A program made the position numbers and the translations under genes. The notes beneath the pieces are model-generated. The model made no database searches, was not told where the DNA came from, and was given only the letters and a program-made list of their open reading frames with translations. From Photorhabdus akhurstii (GTDB taxonomy: Bacteria; Pseudomonadota; Gammaproteobacteria; Enterobacterales; Enterobacteriaceae): DNA of 64,000 nucleotides. The stretch covers positions 124,001-188,000 of the forward strand of contig NZ_RCWE01000004.1 in the NCBI RefSeq assembly GCF_018448925.1, written 5' to 3'. Within the stretch, counting starts at the first letter, position 1. Each line of letters starts with the position of its first letter. Shown piece by piece: positions 47,317 through 57,529 of the stretch.

Positions 47317-48124
47317 TTTTTTCTCCTTATATTGCAAATAATTTCATTATACTTTTTTATCATTTACCTTGGAATAAGGCAACTTTTTTCCACCCCATGT
47401 TTGTGTTTCTGATATTGTTCATAAAGCGTTAATAAATAAGATTCCAAAATAGCGCTACATCATATATTACCCATAATTCTATGTATAACAATGGGTTGAA
47501 GAAGGTCATGTGTAGCAGAATTATGAAACGTTATTTATCTCTGAATCAAGCAATTGATAATATAATAGATTGATATCACCTTGATTAGATTGCTTAGCTA
47601 TTTTAGGGTGTTTTTCGGTGACTATTTTTCTCATATATCGTCTCTTTCCCTGTAGATAATATAATTTCATCATTGAATTGCTTTAGTACAGCGGCAAAGT
47701 CCGCACGGACTTTATCCAGATCATCCGCTAAAGTATCAACGTCACTTTTCTGTGGGATAAAATCCAAATAGTTTGTATTGGGCATAATATTGAATTTCGG
47801 TGAAATTGATCTTAATTTATTAAAATATTGTATGAAAATATTTATTATATTATCCGCATTATTAGTTGTTTCTATTAGTTAAATAATTTATTAGCAATGA
47901 TGTTTTCTTAAGTTTTGATTGAAGAATCATACCTGATAAATAGATTTATGCCATAGAAATATTGCGAGCCGTTTCAAAAAAAGGACTGAAAATAATGGAA
48001 TATAATTTCATTCAAGATAATGATTAGTCGTTTATATAGAATTATTAATTAGTATGATTTACGACGAAAAGTATCAGAATATGCTATAGTGCCGGCTGGT
48101 TTTTGCTTATATTTTTGGAATCTT
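47317..48124. other. AT-rich intergenic region with a doubtful small ORF
   Basis: About 800 bp between the SIR2 gene and rlmA. A 60-codon minus-strand ORF (47603-47785, MPNTNYLDFIPQKSDVDTLADDLDKV start region cut here) has protein-like composition but no ribosome site and no known relatives. A long-range imperfect palindrome around 47551-47600 (aagcaat / attgctt) was also seen. The rlmA promoter must be near 48070. Confidence 0.3.
47603..47785 (-). CDS. Hypothetical small protein (doubtful)
   Basis: 60 residues beginning MPNTNYLDFIPQ with an acidic helical middle (DVDTLADDLDKVRADFA). Composition is plausible for a soluble small protein. No Shine-Dalgarno sequence precedes the ATG, and the surroundings are non-coding, so it may be chance. 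It is in the same orientation as, and upstream of, the SIR2 gene. Confidence 0.25.
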   Translation of the reverse strand: MPNTNYLDFIPQKSDVDTLADDLDKVRADFAAVLKQFNDEIILSTGKETIYEKNSHRKTP

Positions 48125-48943
48125 ATGTCTTATCAATGTCCTTTATGTCATCAATCTTTATTGCTCGCTCGACAGCAATGGCGCTGTGAGAATAATCATC
48201 AGTTTGATTGTGCTAAAGAAGGGTATGTTAATTTGATGCCCGTTCAACATAAAAAATCCAAGGAACCGGGGGATAGTCCGGAGATGATGCAATCAAGAAG
48301 AGCGTTTTTAGATTCAGGGCATTATCAACCATTACAACAACGGGTTTCGGAATTACTGGAGAAGTATCTGCCAGAAAATGTAGAGAGTTTGTTGGATATA
48401 GGATGCGGTGAAGGTTATTACACCGCTGCGGTTGAAGCGCAATTAAGCAAGAGACGTAATTTTAAAATCTATGGGTTAGATGTTGCTAAGATCGCAGTTC
48501 GTTATGGAGCTAAGCGTTATCCGGCTGTTAGCTTTTGTGTTGCGTCGAGCCATCGTTTGCCATTTGCCGATAAATCGCTTGCCGGGGTATTAAGGATTTA
48601 CGCGCCTTGCAAAGCGGAAGAACTGGCAAGGGTGGTTAAGCCACAGGGAATTGTTTTGACAGTCACCCCAGGTCCTCGCCATCTTTATCAGCTCAAGGAG
48701 TTGATTTATCAAAATATTCATCTTCATCCATTGAAGGCAGAACCGTTGGAAGGATTTGAATTGATAACCGATGAATCGTTATCTTATCCAATGAAATTAG
48801 ATGGCGTACAAGCGTATCATTTATTACAGATGACACCATTTGCCTGGCGAGCAACAGAGGATGTGAAAAAAGGATTGGCAGATAGACCGTTGTTTGAATG
48901 TGAAACTGATTTTATACTGCGGGTCTATCAACGCCTTAATTGA
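48125..48943 (+). CDS. rlmA: 23S rRNA (guanine-745-N1)-methyltransferase
   Basis: 272 residues. An N-terminal zinc finger (CPLCHQSLLL, WRCENNHQFDCAKEGYVNL) precedes the Rossmann methyltransferase domain with LLDIGCGEGYYT (SAM loop, about 94-105) and RLPFADKSLAGVLRIYAP. It methylates G745 in helix 35 of 23S rRNA. ATG 48125 matches the family start. The next gene is convergent mntP. Confidence 0.94.
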   Translation: MSYQCPLCHQSLLLARQQWRCENNHQFDCAKEGYVNLMPVQHKKSKEPGDSPEMMQSRRAFLDSGHYQPLQQRVSELLEKYLPENVESLLDIGCGEGYYTAAVEAQLSKRRNFKIYGLDVAKIAVRYGAKRYPAVSFCVASSHRLPFADKSLAGVLRIYAPCKAEELARVVKPQGIVLTVTPGPRHLYQLKELIYQNIHLHPLKAEPLEGFELITDESLSYPMKLDGVQAYHLLQMTPFAWRATEDVKKGLADRPLFECETDFILRVYQRLN

Positions 48944-49023
48944 TCAAGATTTCAGCCCAAAATATAGCGTTTAACAGATATACCCTATGGACTTACGGGC
49001 ATAAATATTTTGGGCTGGTAGCG

Positions 49024-49605
49024 CTATTTGGCGTACATAAATAATTCGAGATGTTCAAACAAGATATTGAAGCCAATTGCAATCAGAATTAGCCCACCAA
49101 TAAGTTCAGCACGTTTGCCTAACCGTGGGCCAATATAACGGCCAATTAACATGCCCAATGTTGCCATAATCATTGTCATCATTCCGATAGCCATCGCAGT
49201 ATGCACGATATTGACTTCAAGGAACGCTAGCCCAATACCAATTGCCATTGCATCCAGACTGGTGGCAATGGCTGTTGTTATCAACACAATTGAATTATGG
49301 CGGCAGGGTGATTCACACTTTTTTTCCTGCTTTGCTTTGAAACTCTCTGTAATCATTCTACAACCCAGAATGAATAACAGAGTGAAAGCAACCCAGTGAT
49401 CCCACTCCATAATATATTGGCTGGCATAAAGCCCTAGAGACCAGCCAATCAATGGGGTACAGGCTTCTGCCAAACCAAATATTAAACCTGTACGGATTGC
49501 TTCACGAAAATGCGGTCTATGTAGTGCGGCCCCTTTACAAATTGAAGCAGCAAAGGCATCCATTGAAAGTGCTAAAGCTAGGATGAGGGTTGCGTACATA
49601 TTCAT
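49024..49605 (-). CDS. mntP: Manganese efflux pump MntP
   Basis: 193 residues, six membrane helices in two repeated halves. The conserved acidic motifs are [15 protein letters not shown] (start) and [16 protein letters not shown] (second half), which bind the metal in this family. It exports Mn2+. A yybP-ykoY riboswitch lies in the leader and a Fur box just upstream, the same dual control known for E. coli mntP. GAGGC precedes the ATG. Confidence 0.95.
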   Translation of the reverse strand: MNMYATLILALALSMDAFAASICKGAALHRPHFREAIRTGLIFGLAEACTPLIGWSLGLYASQYIMEWDHWVAFTLLFILGCRMITESFKAKQEKKCESPCRHNSIVLITTAIATSLDAMAIGIGLAFLEVNIVHTAMAIGMMTMIMATLGMLIGRYIGPRLGKRAELIGGLILIAIGFNILFEHLELFMYAK

Positions 49606-49699
49606 TAATATAGCCTCGGTTGGGTGTTTCCATATACATATAACCCACCCCCAACCAATGATGGTGCTATATGCAATGGTCTTGCCAACCGAATTAATA

Positions 49700-49862
49700 G
49701 CTATCTCATTAGACTATTTCATTTGCTATTTTGAGCAACAATAATGCCTGTTAAGATAGCAATAAGGCTACCCGCACCACGTTTATTTTGTAACGAGCGT
49801 GTTGATACGGGCTTTTCAGAGAAATTAACTAAATCGTTTCTCTGAAACAGGCTACTCCCCAT
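49700..49862 (-). promoter_or_regulatory. yybP-ykoY manganese riboswitch upstream of mntP
   Basis: On the minus strand the leader carries the hallmark GGGGAGTAGCC (49850-49860), a hairpin (TTTCAGAGAAA...TTTCTCTGAAA), and then GTAGCCTTATTGC and AACAGGCATTAT, matching the two conserved loops of the yybP-ykoY class. In E. coli the same element raises mntP translation when Mn2+ is high. The right edge is clear; the 3' limit toward the ATG is approximate. Confidence 0.9.
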
Positions 49863-49934
49863 GACAATTTAAAAGATAGCACAATAATTCAAAAAGGGAA
49901 AATAATATTATTTTTAGGGTTAATCAATGATATT

Positions 49935-49953
49935 GATAATAATTATCATTATC
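49935..49953. promoter_or_regulatory. Fur box upstream of the mntP riboswitch
   Basis: The 19 bases GATAATAATTATCATTATC agree with the Fur consensus GATAATGATAATCATTATC at 17 positions. It lies about 75 bp upstream of the riboswitch core, where the mntP promoter is expected. Confidence 0.82.
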
Positions 49954-49961
49954 TATTTTAT

Positions 49962-49992
49962 GGGAAAAATAAAAGCCAGCGTATAGCTGACT
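49962..49992 (-). terminator. Terminator of the manXYZ-yobD operon
   Basis: On the minus strand AGTCAGC TATAC GCTGGCT (one mismatch) is followed by TTTATTTTT, 39 bp after the yobD stop. Confidence 0.82.
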
Positions 49993-50030
49993 ATTTATTA
50001 CTTATTTGCTAATTCATTATTGTTTCTTAT

Positions 50031-50489
50031 CTATCTGTTATCGATAAGGAATTTATAAATTCTTTCTAAATCATCAAGTTGGTTTACTGATATATATAAT
50101 TTCTTGTTTTCTAAACCAATAACCAGGATGCCATCTTCAGATAAATTCATGGTTTTTATCCGGTTATAGGAAATAAAGGTGTTTGCATAGAAGAAACCGT
50201 TATTCTTAAACAATAATTTAGGCGAACGTATATAGGCAATATAAATAGTCACCAGGATAGTAAACAGTAATAAATATGTGGTTAAACGGCTACCATAGGC
50301 GGTAATATTGTTATAAACAACAATAAGTATAAGGATAATAAAGATGAGTGCATCAATTTTGTGTTTTCTTTTTAGCTTTATTTGTAAGTAAGTTTTCCCT
50401 TTCAGTAAGTTAACCACGAATTCATCATAAACAGCAAAAGCTAGCATTAGTACGATTAAGCCAGCTAATACTATATCATTAAGGCTCAT
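50031..50489 (-). CDS. yobD: UPF0266 (DUF986) membrane protein
   Basis: 152 residues with three membrane spans ([50 protein letters not shown]) and a soluble tail with [22 protein letters not shown], as in YobD. Function unknown. It follows manZ by 66 bp and is the last gene of the operon, the same order as in E. coli. Confidence 0.92.
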   Translation of the reverse strand: MSLNDIVLAGLIVLMLAFAVYDEFVVNLLKGKTYLQIKLKRKHKIDALIFIILILIVVYNNITAYGSRLTTYLLLFTILVTIYIAYIRSPKLLFKNNGFFYANTFISYNRIKTMNLSEDGILVIGLENKKLYISVNQLDDLERIYKFLIDNR

Positions 50490-50555
50490 TCCTTATCCCT
50501 ATATTGTTATAAAAAAGAAAAGATGGGGAGGAGTTCCTCCCCGAATGATATTGTA

Positions 50556-51422
50556 CTAGAGACCAAGGAAACCAAATCTGGCGCCAATAATCCCCAGAAT
50601 AAAGAAGCCAATAATGATCCACAGGGCATTGACTTTATGCCGTAATAACCACATACAGGCAAATGTCAGTAAAAGGGGTACCAGGCCCGGCATCAACTGA
50701 TCGAGGATATTCTGAACTGTGGTTATTGTCGTTTCACCCGTCTGTTGGTTAGGAATTTCTGATACAACCAACGGGATATTGACTTTCGTCCATTTATTGA
50801 CTAATGCCCCCATGACAAATAGGCCAAGGATTGACGCTCCTTCCGTCATTTTTTGCAGGAAGCCACCACCCATATCCTGAACGATATTGATCCCTTTCTT
50901 ATAACCATAAGAGATACCAGAATAGAGAACCAACAGGCGTACAAGGTTGAATAAGAAGAAGAACAAGACAGGCCCAAGCCAGCTACCGCTCATTGCGAGG
51001 CCAGCACCCAAAGCAGCAAATACTGGGCGGGCTGTTCCCCAGAAAATAGGGTCGCCAACACCGGCCAATGGTCCCATCAGACCAACTTTGATACCGTTGA
51101 TTGCACCATCATCAATGGTTGCACCGTTAGCACGCTGTTCTTCCATTGCCATAGTGACACCCAGTACAGGCGCAACGACGTAGGGGTGAGTGTTAAAGAA
51201 TTCAAGGTGGCGTTTGAGCGCCTGTTTACGTTCATCGGTATTTTCTGGATACAAACGACGAAGAGCTGGCACCATAGAGAAGCAGAAGCCTAGGGCCTGC
51301 ATACGTTCAAAGTTCCATGAACCTTGAAACGCATTAGAACGGAGAAATACACCGCGGATATCACTGGGCGTCAGTTTTTTCTGGTCTGCTGTCTGAGCAG
51401 CCGTTTTTGTTGTATCTAACAT
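50556..51422 (-). CDS. manZ: PTS mannose transporter subunit IID
   Basis: 288 residues. MLDTTKTAAQ at the start aligns with MVDTTQT of E. coli ManZ; AGGATGAG nine bases before supports this ATG over one three codons upstream. Family blocks: LTPSDIRGVFLRSNAFQGSWN, GLMGPLAGVGDPIFWGT, DMGGGFLQKMTEGASILGL. With ManY it forms the membrane channel for mannose, glucose and related sugars. Confidence 0.96.
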   Translation of the reverse strand: MLDTTKTAAQTADQKKLTPSDIRGVFLRSNAFQGSWNFERMQALGFCFSMVPALRRLYPENTDERKQALKRHLEFFNTHPYVVAPVLGVTMAMEEQRANGATIDDGAINGIKVGLMGPLAGVGDPIFWGTARPVFAALGAGLAMSGSWLGPVLFFFLFNLVRLLVLYSGISYGYKKGINIVQDMGGGFLQKMTEGASILGLFVMGALVNKWTKVNIPLVVSEIPNQQTGETTITTVQNILDQLMPGLVPLLLTFACMWLLRHKVNALWIIIGFFILGIIGARFGFLGL

Positions 51423-51435
51423 GTTGCTCATCCTT

Positions 51436-52236
51436 TTAATCTAATTCGTTATCAAGATCGTTATTGGTGTGTCCGGGGGCGGCAACTACCTGAGATTTGT
51501 TATATTTAGGGCTTAGCTGAATGTACAGCACGGCCATAACAATACCAATAATGCCTAATGCAACCAGGTTAAATTCAGTGAATGCCGCTGTGACGAAGCC
51601 GAGGTAGAAGAAAGGCATTAGGTAGCCGGCGCGCATCATGTTGATAACCATTGCATAACCCACAACGACGATCATCCCTCCTGCGATGTTCAAGCCATCT
51701 GTTACCACTTTTGGAATAGAGGCAAGTAACTGCTGGACTTCGTTGGTGCCAACCGATAGTGCAACGATCAGGGCAGGGATGGCGATACGCATAGCCTGGA
51801 GCAGTAATGCGGATAGATGGATAAAGCTAATCGCACGCAGGCTGCCACGTTCTGCCGCGTTGTCAGCCGCATGCTGGAAGGCGACTGTGATGGTACGTAC
51901 AATGATAGTCAGAACTTGTCCTGCCGCGGCTAGTGGAATGGCCAAGGCGATACCTTCACCGATATCACGACCACCGGCGATGACCAGAATCGTTGAGATG
52001 ATTGATGCTAAGGCCGCATCCGGGGCAATTGCAGCACCGATATTCATCCAGCCAAGGGCGATCATCTCTAGCGTACCACCGATAATGATACCGGTTGTCA
52101 TATCACCAAGAATGATCCCGATTAAGGTGCAGGCCACGAGTGGGCGGTGGAATTGAAATTCATCAAGAATGGAATCCATTCCGACTATACAAGCTACGAT
52201 GAATATCAATGTAATTTGAACAACGGTAATTTCCAT
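51436..52236 (-). CDS. manY: PTS mannose transporter subunit IIC
   Basis: 266 residues, multispanning. Begins MEITVVQITLIFIVACIVGMDSILDEFQ and has IGGTLEMIALGWMNIGAAIAPDAALASI, the sugar-recognition region of the family. It forms the core of the permease with ManZ. The gap to manX is 75 bp and to manZ 13 bp. Confidence 0.96.
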   Translation of the reverse strand: MEITVVQITLIFIVACIVGMDSILDEFQFHRPLVACTLIGIILGDMTTGIIIGGTLEMIALGWMNIGAAIAPDAALASIISTILVIAGGRDIGEGIALAIPLAAAGQVLTIIVRTITVAFQHAADNAAERGSLRAISFIHLSALLLQAMRIAIPALIVALSVGTNEVQQLLASIPKVVTDGLNIAGGMIVVVGYAMVINMMRAGYLMPFFYLGFVTAAFTEFNLVALGIIGIVMAVLYIQLSPKYNKSQVVAAPGHTNNDLDNELD

Positions 52237-52311
52237 TGTTTGTCTCCTGTAACCAAATTAAATTTGGTGAGAAATTTTTATCATTGAGAAATTTTTGTCA
52301 TTGAGTAATAG

Positions 52312-53295
52312 TTAAATTGCTCTGATCTGGTTTTCGTTTTTAACCTTCTGGAGTAGATCCATCATTTGTAGACGGCTGTCACTGGCAACCTTACGGGCTT
52401 CAAGCTCAATACCTCGTTCATCTAGTTTTTTGAAGGCTTCAATATCGGTTTCATCAACGGATATTGCGTTGTTAACTTGTGTTTTCCCTTGACGGAAAGC
52501 CATTCCTCCGATGTTGACAGATGTGATATCGACACCATCCTCGACTAAACGCAAAACATCTGTTGGGTTTGTAAACAGCAACATGACACGTTCATTGGCA
52601 TATTTCGGGTTGTTATAAACGCGAACACATTTTGCAACATCAACAACGTGAGCACTGAGCCCCGGCGGAGCAACTTGTTTTAGTAAGGTGGTACGGACAG
52701 TATCGGCAGCAACTTCATCGCTGACGACAATGATCCGTTTGACATTGGTTTCTTTTGTCCAACGAGTAGCGACCTGACCATGAATGAGGCGGTCATCAAT
52801 TCGGGCCAGTGCGATTTTCATATGACCACCAGTTGATGGTGCAAATGAAGGCGCCGCAACGGATGCTACAGGCTTGGCTGGCTCAGTTTTTTGAGGTTCT
52901 TCTGTTTTCAGGGCCCGGATGCCTTCTTTCCCTGTTTCCAGAGCAACAGAAACCAGCTCTGTCAGAGATGGGTCATCATCTCGACACATAAAGGTTTCAA
53001 CCAGCATTGGAACGTTAACACCAGTGATGATCTCATAATTCTCTTTATCTACGGCGATACGGCTAGCCGCATTGAATGGACTTCCTCCCCATGTATCGAC
53101 AAGAAACAGTACACCTTGCTCTGTATTAAGCGTTTCGAGTTTACTGTTGTATTTTTCAAATAAAGTATCGGCATTTTCACCAGGAACGAAGTCAATGTAG
53201 GAAACATTTTCTTGCTCTCCAATTAACATCTCTGCGGTACGAAGCAGTTGCTCAGCCGCAGCCCCGTGCGTGCCAATCATAATGGCTATACTCAC
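52312..53295 (-). CDS. manX: PTS mannose-specific IIAB component
   Basis: 327 residues. The IIA domain has the phosphorylated His 10 in MIGTHGAAAEQ and VDTWGGSPFNAASR. A linker rich in Pro/Ala (EEPQKTEPAKPVASVAAP) joins the IIB domain, with its active His in IDDRLIHGQVATRW. It moves phosphate from HPr to the incoming sugar. It starts with GTG at 53295, preceded by GAGGGG. An ERIC element lies just upstream of this start, so the promoter is either inside or beyond the repeat. Confidence 0.96.
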   Translation of the reverse strand: MSIAIMIGTHGAAAEQLLRTAEMLIGEQENVSYIDFVPGENADTLFEKYNSKLETLNTEQGVLFLVDTWGGSPFNAASRIAVDKENYEIITGVNVPMLVETFMCRDDDPSLTELVSVALETGKEGIRALKTEEPQKTEPAKPVASVAAPSFAPSTGGHMKIALARIDDRLIHGQVATRWTKETNVKRIIVVSDEVAADTVRTTLLKQVAPPGLSAHVVDVAKCVRVYNNPKYANERVMLLFTNPTDVLRLVEDGVDITSVNIGGMAFRQGKTQVNNAISVDETDIEAFKKLDERGIELEARKVASDSRLQMMDLLQKVKNENQIRAI

Positions 53296-53319
53296 TTGTT
53301 TTCCCCTCTGTTAACAATA

Positions 53320-53451
53320 TATACCCGTTATCTTTCAAGTTGCCTCTTTGTTGGCTGCATTCACTCACCTCGGTCACATAGTTATCTATATCTATGCTCC
53401 CGGGGATTCGTTCCCTTGCCGTCGCGATCCATCTTGAAATCCATTGGGTAT
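53320..53451. repeat. ERIC repeat in the manX leader
   Basis: About 132 bp, a second ERIC copy close in sequence to 31060-31186. It has a 6-bp extra tatcta near its centre (agttatctatatctatgctc against agttagctatgctc). Its ends are cccgttatctttcaag and cttgaaatccattgggtat. It begins 25 bp upstream of the manX GTG. Confidence 0.9.
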
Positions 53452-53843
53452 CAACGCAGGATTATTACAAAGTTACTGCAATAATTTTGATGAATCATTC
53501 CTCCAATAAAAATCTTATTTGTATGAATAATGACCTTTTATCAATATGATACCTAAATATTTGACTTGATTTAGACTTTATCTCTTATTGACTGAAAAAA
53601 TCGGCTGTTAGATTAACATTAGAAATACCAGAGGAAAATTGCTGTCAGTCAGAAAAAATGAAATAGATAAAAATGTTAACCATAAAACAATTTAATAAGC
53701 TGAAAATTGTAAAATTAATTTATAATTATCTATAATTTGTTTATTGTTAGATGTTTATTCTGTTTCTGGTAACATCTTATTAATTTAAAATAGAAAATAT
53801 ATTCATCTTTTTAGATCAAAAGATGATCATTTTGATTTTTGGC
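53452..53843. other. AT-rich region between ERIC element and sdaA terminator
   Basis: About 390 bp with no ORF or recognised motif. The manX promoter could lie at its left end. Confidence 0.35.
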
Positions 53844-53879
53844 TAAAAAATATCCCTACCATAAGGTAGGGATATTTTC
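53844..53879. terminator. Bidirectional terminator after sdaA
   Basis: aatatccctacc (53849-53860) and ggtagggatatt (53865-53876), a 12-bp perfect stem with a 4-nt loop. A residues flank it on the left (TTTTT on the minus strand, the sdaA direction) and T residues on the right. Confidence 0.9.
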
Positions 53880-53923
53880 ATTACAGAAGCATTTATTGAT
53901 TAAAAAACAGGTTATTTATTTGA

Positions 53924-55288
53924 TTAATCACACTGAACTTTAATTGCCAAACCACCGCGGGATGTTTCACGATATTTAGCGTTCATGTCTTTACCTGTTT
54001 CGTACATGGTTTCAATAACTTTATCGAGAGAAACACGAGGTTCACTGGTACGGCGCAAAGCCATGCGTGCAGCATTGATTGCTTTTACTGAAGCAATGGC
54101 ATTTCGTTCGATACAAGGTACTTGTACCTGGCCTGCCACCGGGTCACAGGTAAGGCCGAGGTTATGTTCCATACCGATTTCAGCCGCAACACAGACCTGT
54201 TCAGCGCTGCCGCCAAGCAGCTCAGCAAGGCCGGCTGCCGCCATCGAACAGGCAACACCTACTTCCCCTTGGCAACCCACTTCAGCTCCAGATATTGATG
54301 CATTCATTTTATAGAGAATGCCAATAGCGCCGGAAGCGAGGAAATAGCGGATATAGAGTTCTGGCGTTACAGGTTCAATGCAGTGGTTGTAATAAGCGAG
54401 TACGGCAGGAACAATGCCACAAGCGCCATTGGTTGGAGCGGTAACAACACGCCCACCCGCAGCATTTTCTTCATTGACTGCCAGGGCGAACATATTCACC
54501 AAATCCACAACATTCATTGGATCATTGGACAGATTGTTTGATGAAGTCAGCATGCGATGTAGTGCCGCTGCCCGGCGTGGTACACGCAGTGGGCCAGGTA
54601 AAACCCCTTCTGTATTCAAACCACGTTCAATACAAGCCTGCATGGTATCCCAGACATCGGCAAAATAGGCATTAATTTCTTCTTTGCTGTGGAGGTCCAG
54701 CTCATTTTTCATCATTAAACCGGAAATAGATAACCCGGTTTTATTACAATTCATCAGTAATTCTTTTGCTGAATTGAATGGATATGAAACGGGTTTGGTA
54801 TCCTGAGAAGGTTTACCAAAGTGTTCTTCATCAACAATAAAACCACCACCAATTGAGTAGTAGGTTTTGCTATAAACTTTTTTGTCCCCCGCGAATGCGT
54901 GAATTTGCATGCCGTTTTCATGTAATGACAAGTTATCACTACGGAAAACCATGCCGCTATCACGTGGGAAATCGACTTCATGTAAACCGTTGGCTAACTT
55001 AATGCGCTGTGTTTGCTCTACATCACGAATAAAACCGGGGATCGAATCAATATCAACGGTGGCGGGTAAATTCCCTGCCAGACCCATGATAATGGCGATA
55101 TCCGTATGGTGACCCTTGCCGGTTAATGAGAGTGAGCCGTAAACATCGACGGCTACACGCGTGATAGAAGGCATTAATCCCTGGTTTACCAGATCGTCGA
55201 CAAACTGTTTGCCGGCTTTCATCGGGCCAACCGTATGAGAGCTAGATGGGCCAATACCGACCTTAAACATGTCGAAAACGCTAATCAC
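53924..55288 (-). CDS. sdaA: L-serine dehydratase
   Basis: 454 residues. Begins [29 protein letters not shown]. The iron-sulphur Cys residues are in [18 protein letters not shown] and VQVPCIERN. It deaminates serine to pyruvate with an oxygen-sensitive [4Fe-4S] cluster. The start codon is GTG with AAGGAG six bases upstream. nudL and pabB lie next to it as in E. coli, which identifies it as sdaA rather than sdaB. Confidence 0.95.
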   Translation of the reverse strand: MISVFDMFKVGIGPSSSHTVGPMKAGKQFVDDLVNQGLMPSITRVAVDVYGSLSLTGKGHHTDIAIIMGLAGNLPATVDIDSIPGFIRDVEQTQRIKLANGLHEVDFPRDSGMVFRSDNLSLHENGMQIHAFAGDKKVYSKTYYSIGGGFIVDEEHFGKPSQDTKPVSYPFNSAKELLMNCNKTGLSISGLMMKNELDLHSKEEINAYFADVWDTMQACIERGLNTEGVLPGPLRVPRRAAALHRMLTSSNNLSNDPMNVVDLVNMFALAVNEENAAGGRVVTAPTNGACGIVPAVLAYYNHCIEPVTPELYIRYFLASGAIGILYKMNASISGAEVGCQGEVGVACSMAAAGLAELLGGSAEQVCVAAEIGMEHNLGLTCDPVAGQVQVPCIERNAIASVKAINAARMALRRTSEPRVSLDKVIETMYETGKDMNAKYRETSRGGLAIKVQCD

Positions 55289-55459
55289 GCCAGACTCCTT
55301 AAAAAAGATAGAGATATAGTTATATATATTGGGGTACGCTACTTTACTGTGATTTAGTAGTGTTGATAAGGGAGTTTACAGTTTTTTTTGAATTATGATA
55401 GCAACAGTGATAAAGATGGGCGAAAAAAATACAAATTAGTTATCCTTAAATGATTTAAA

Positions 55460-56023
55460 TCAAACCTGAACTTGTTGAGCTAATTGATGAATTATCGTTG
55501 CTGTCAGTCCCCAGATGAGGTGTCCCTGGTACCAGTAAAAATAGATACGATTCTGCTGACCGCGACGGTTAATATCAAGATAATGGTAACTCGAAAGTGA
55601 AAGCGCTTCTGATAGAGGGACTTCGAATATTTTGGCAACTTCTGCCGGGTTGCTGTGGAGGGGTAATCCGGGGGGCAATAACCCGACAATAGGGGTCACC
55701 AGGTAACCACTGATGCTATTTAAAGGAGCGAGTTGTCCCAGAACCTGAACTTTTTGACGAGGTATGTTAACTTCTTCTTCCGCTTCCCGTAGTGCTGTCG
55801 CGATTATTGATTTATCTTTAGGATCAACAGCTCCCCCTGGGAAGGCGACTTGACCGGCATGTGACCGTAAAGTGGCGGAGCGTCGGGTCAATAATAATGT
55901 TGGTTTCGGTTTGCAGATGATGGGTAATAACACCGCGGCATGGCGGTTGTTATCTAAAAGCCGTTTAGGTGGTGGTGGAAGTTGTAACTGAAATCTGTTA
56001 ACGAAATCAGACAGCGATATCAT
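55460..56023 (-). CDS. nudL: Nudix CoA pyrophosphatase
   Basis: 187 residues. The Nudix box reads GGAVDPKDKSIIATALREAEEEV with the REAEEEV core; FPGGAVD precedes it and LTRRSATLRSHAGQVAFPGG is the CoA-type block. It hydrolyses CoA or related diphosphates. The start at 56023 forms an ATGA overlap with the pabB stop; a 12-codon extension would lie wholly inside pabB. sdaA follows 171 bp later. Confidence 0.93.
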   Translation of the reverse strand: MISLSDFVNRFQLQLPPPPKRLLDNNRHAAVLLPIICKPKPTLLLTRRSATLRSHAGQVAFPGGAVDPKDKSIIATALREAEEEVNIPRQKVQVLGQLAPLNSISGYLVTPIVGLLPPGLPLHSNPAEVAKIFEVPLSEALSLSSYHYLDINRRGQQNRIYFYWYQGHLIWGLTATIIHQLAQQVQV

Positions 56024-57390
56024 ATGACTTTTATTTTCCCTAGTTGTGGCAAAATACAATTCAACTTATCAAATGTTTCCTGATACTCTTTTTCAGCAAT
56101 GCTGTCGGCAACGATCCCGCCGCCAGCCCAACAATATATTTTTTCTTTCTCAGTTAAGAGGGTACGAATGGTGATATTGCTATCCATTGTGCCACAGAAA
56201 CTAATATAGCCAATTGAACCACAATAACCATGTCGGCGATGAGGTTCAAGTTCTTCTATTATCTCCATCGCTCTGATTTTGGGCGCTCCGGTAATAGAAC
56301 CTCCGGGAAAACAGGCACGTAATAGATCCGTTGCATGTTGTGCATTTGGCAGTGTTGCGGTGATTGTGCTAACCAGATGATGAACGGCAGGGAATTGTTC
56401 AACCACAAATAATTCAGGAACTTTAACTGACCCCGGTGTAGCTACCCGGCCAATATCATTCCGTAATAAATCGACGATCATCAAATTTTCAGCTTGGTCT
56501 TTTTTCGACGCTGCTAGTTTTTCAGCTTGTAAAGCATCCTTTTCTGCATCACCTAAGCGCGGTAATGTTCCCTTGATCGGGCGAGTTTGAATTTGTTTAT
56601 TTTCCAAGAGTAAAAAACGTTCGGGAGAGACACTGATAACGCTGTTTTCCGGTAAACGAATAAAGGCTGAAAAAGGTGCGCGGTTGCTCTCATTAAGTTT
56701 TATGAATGCTTGCCATTCATCTCCTTGGTAATCGGCGCAAAATCGTTGTGCCAGATTAACTTGATAACAATCGCCATTTAACAGATAGTGATGAATGCAG
56801 TTAATCTTCTCATTATATTGTTTAGCGCTCATATTTGACTGCCATTCACTGGTCAACGTAAAAGCTGCTTTTGGTGAAACTTGGCGAGATGTAAGCCAGT
56901 TCAGACGCGTGTCAACATTACTGTAACTGAATAAAATCACCTCTTTTTTATGATGATCAACAATCAGTGCCCAGTCATAAATACCTATTGCCATATCTGG
57001 AAATGACAGCTCATTTTTGGCTTGTGACGGTAATTCTTCAATATAACGCCCTAGGTCATATCCCCATAAACCGAGTGCGCCACCCTGAAATGGCAAATCA
57101 GCATCAAGTTTTGCTGTAATATTTAATTTCTTTAGTTGTTTTTTTAGCAGGTGAAAGGGATCTTCCTCAGTAATATAGATATCACCATCTTCGTTTATTT
57201 CAGTCGATTTATTATGACTGAGCAGAGTTATCCGTGGTTCTGCAACCATAATATCAAACCGGTTATGGGGGTGGTTGGCAGAACCAGAATGGAGCAGCAT
57301 TGCCCAAGGTTGGTTTGACATCGGCGCGAAATAGTTGATGGCAGCGTCTGGTTGATAAGGTAATTGTCGTTTTTGTAGTGAAATACTCAT
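56020..57390 (-). CDS. pabB: Aminodeoxychorismate synthase component I
   Basis: 456 residues. The chorismate-binding C-terminal domain has RPIKGTLPRLG, MIVDLLRNDIGRV, FPGGSITGAPKIRAMEIIEELE and GGGIVADS. Lys of the RPIKGT block fits PabB. With PabA it aminates chorismate on the way to p-aminobenzoate and folate. It is translationally coupled to nudL. Confidence 0.95.
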   Translation of the reverse strand: MSISLQKRQLPYQPDAAINYFAPMSNQPWAMLLHSGSANHPHNRFDIMVAEPRITLLSHNKSTEINEDGDIYITEEDPFHLLKKQLKKLNITAKLDADLPFQGGALGLWGYDLGRYIEELPSQAKNELSFPDMAIGIYDWALIVDHHKKEVILFSYSNVDTRLNWLTSRQVSPKAAFTLTSEWQSNMSAKQYNEKINCIHHYLLNGDCYQVNLAQRFCADYQGDEWQAFIKLNESNRAPFSAFIRLPENSVISVSPERFLLLENKQIQTRPIKGTLPRLGDAEKDALQAEKLAASKKDQAENLMIVDLLRNDIGRVATPGSVKVPELFVVEQFPAVHHLVSTITATLPNAQHATDLLRACFPGGSITGAPKIRAMEIIEELEPHRRHGYCGSIGYISFCGTMDSNITIRTLLTEKEKIYCWAGGGIVADSIAEKEYQETFDKLNCILPQLGKIKVI

Positions 57391-57529
57391 TATGATGTTG
57401 GTTTAGCAGTTGTAACGTAAAAGTTAGTTTTGATTTTAATCCTTACAGATTAGCATAGAAATCCATTCCTTACTTGAGTTAAAAATCGCTATACTCCTCG
57501 GCATAGATCACTTTATAGAGGTTATTATC

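Noticed and set aside
51686-52156. 156-codon plus-strand ORF inside manY
   Set aside because: Antisense shadow; manY is intact and fully recognised on the minus strand.
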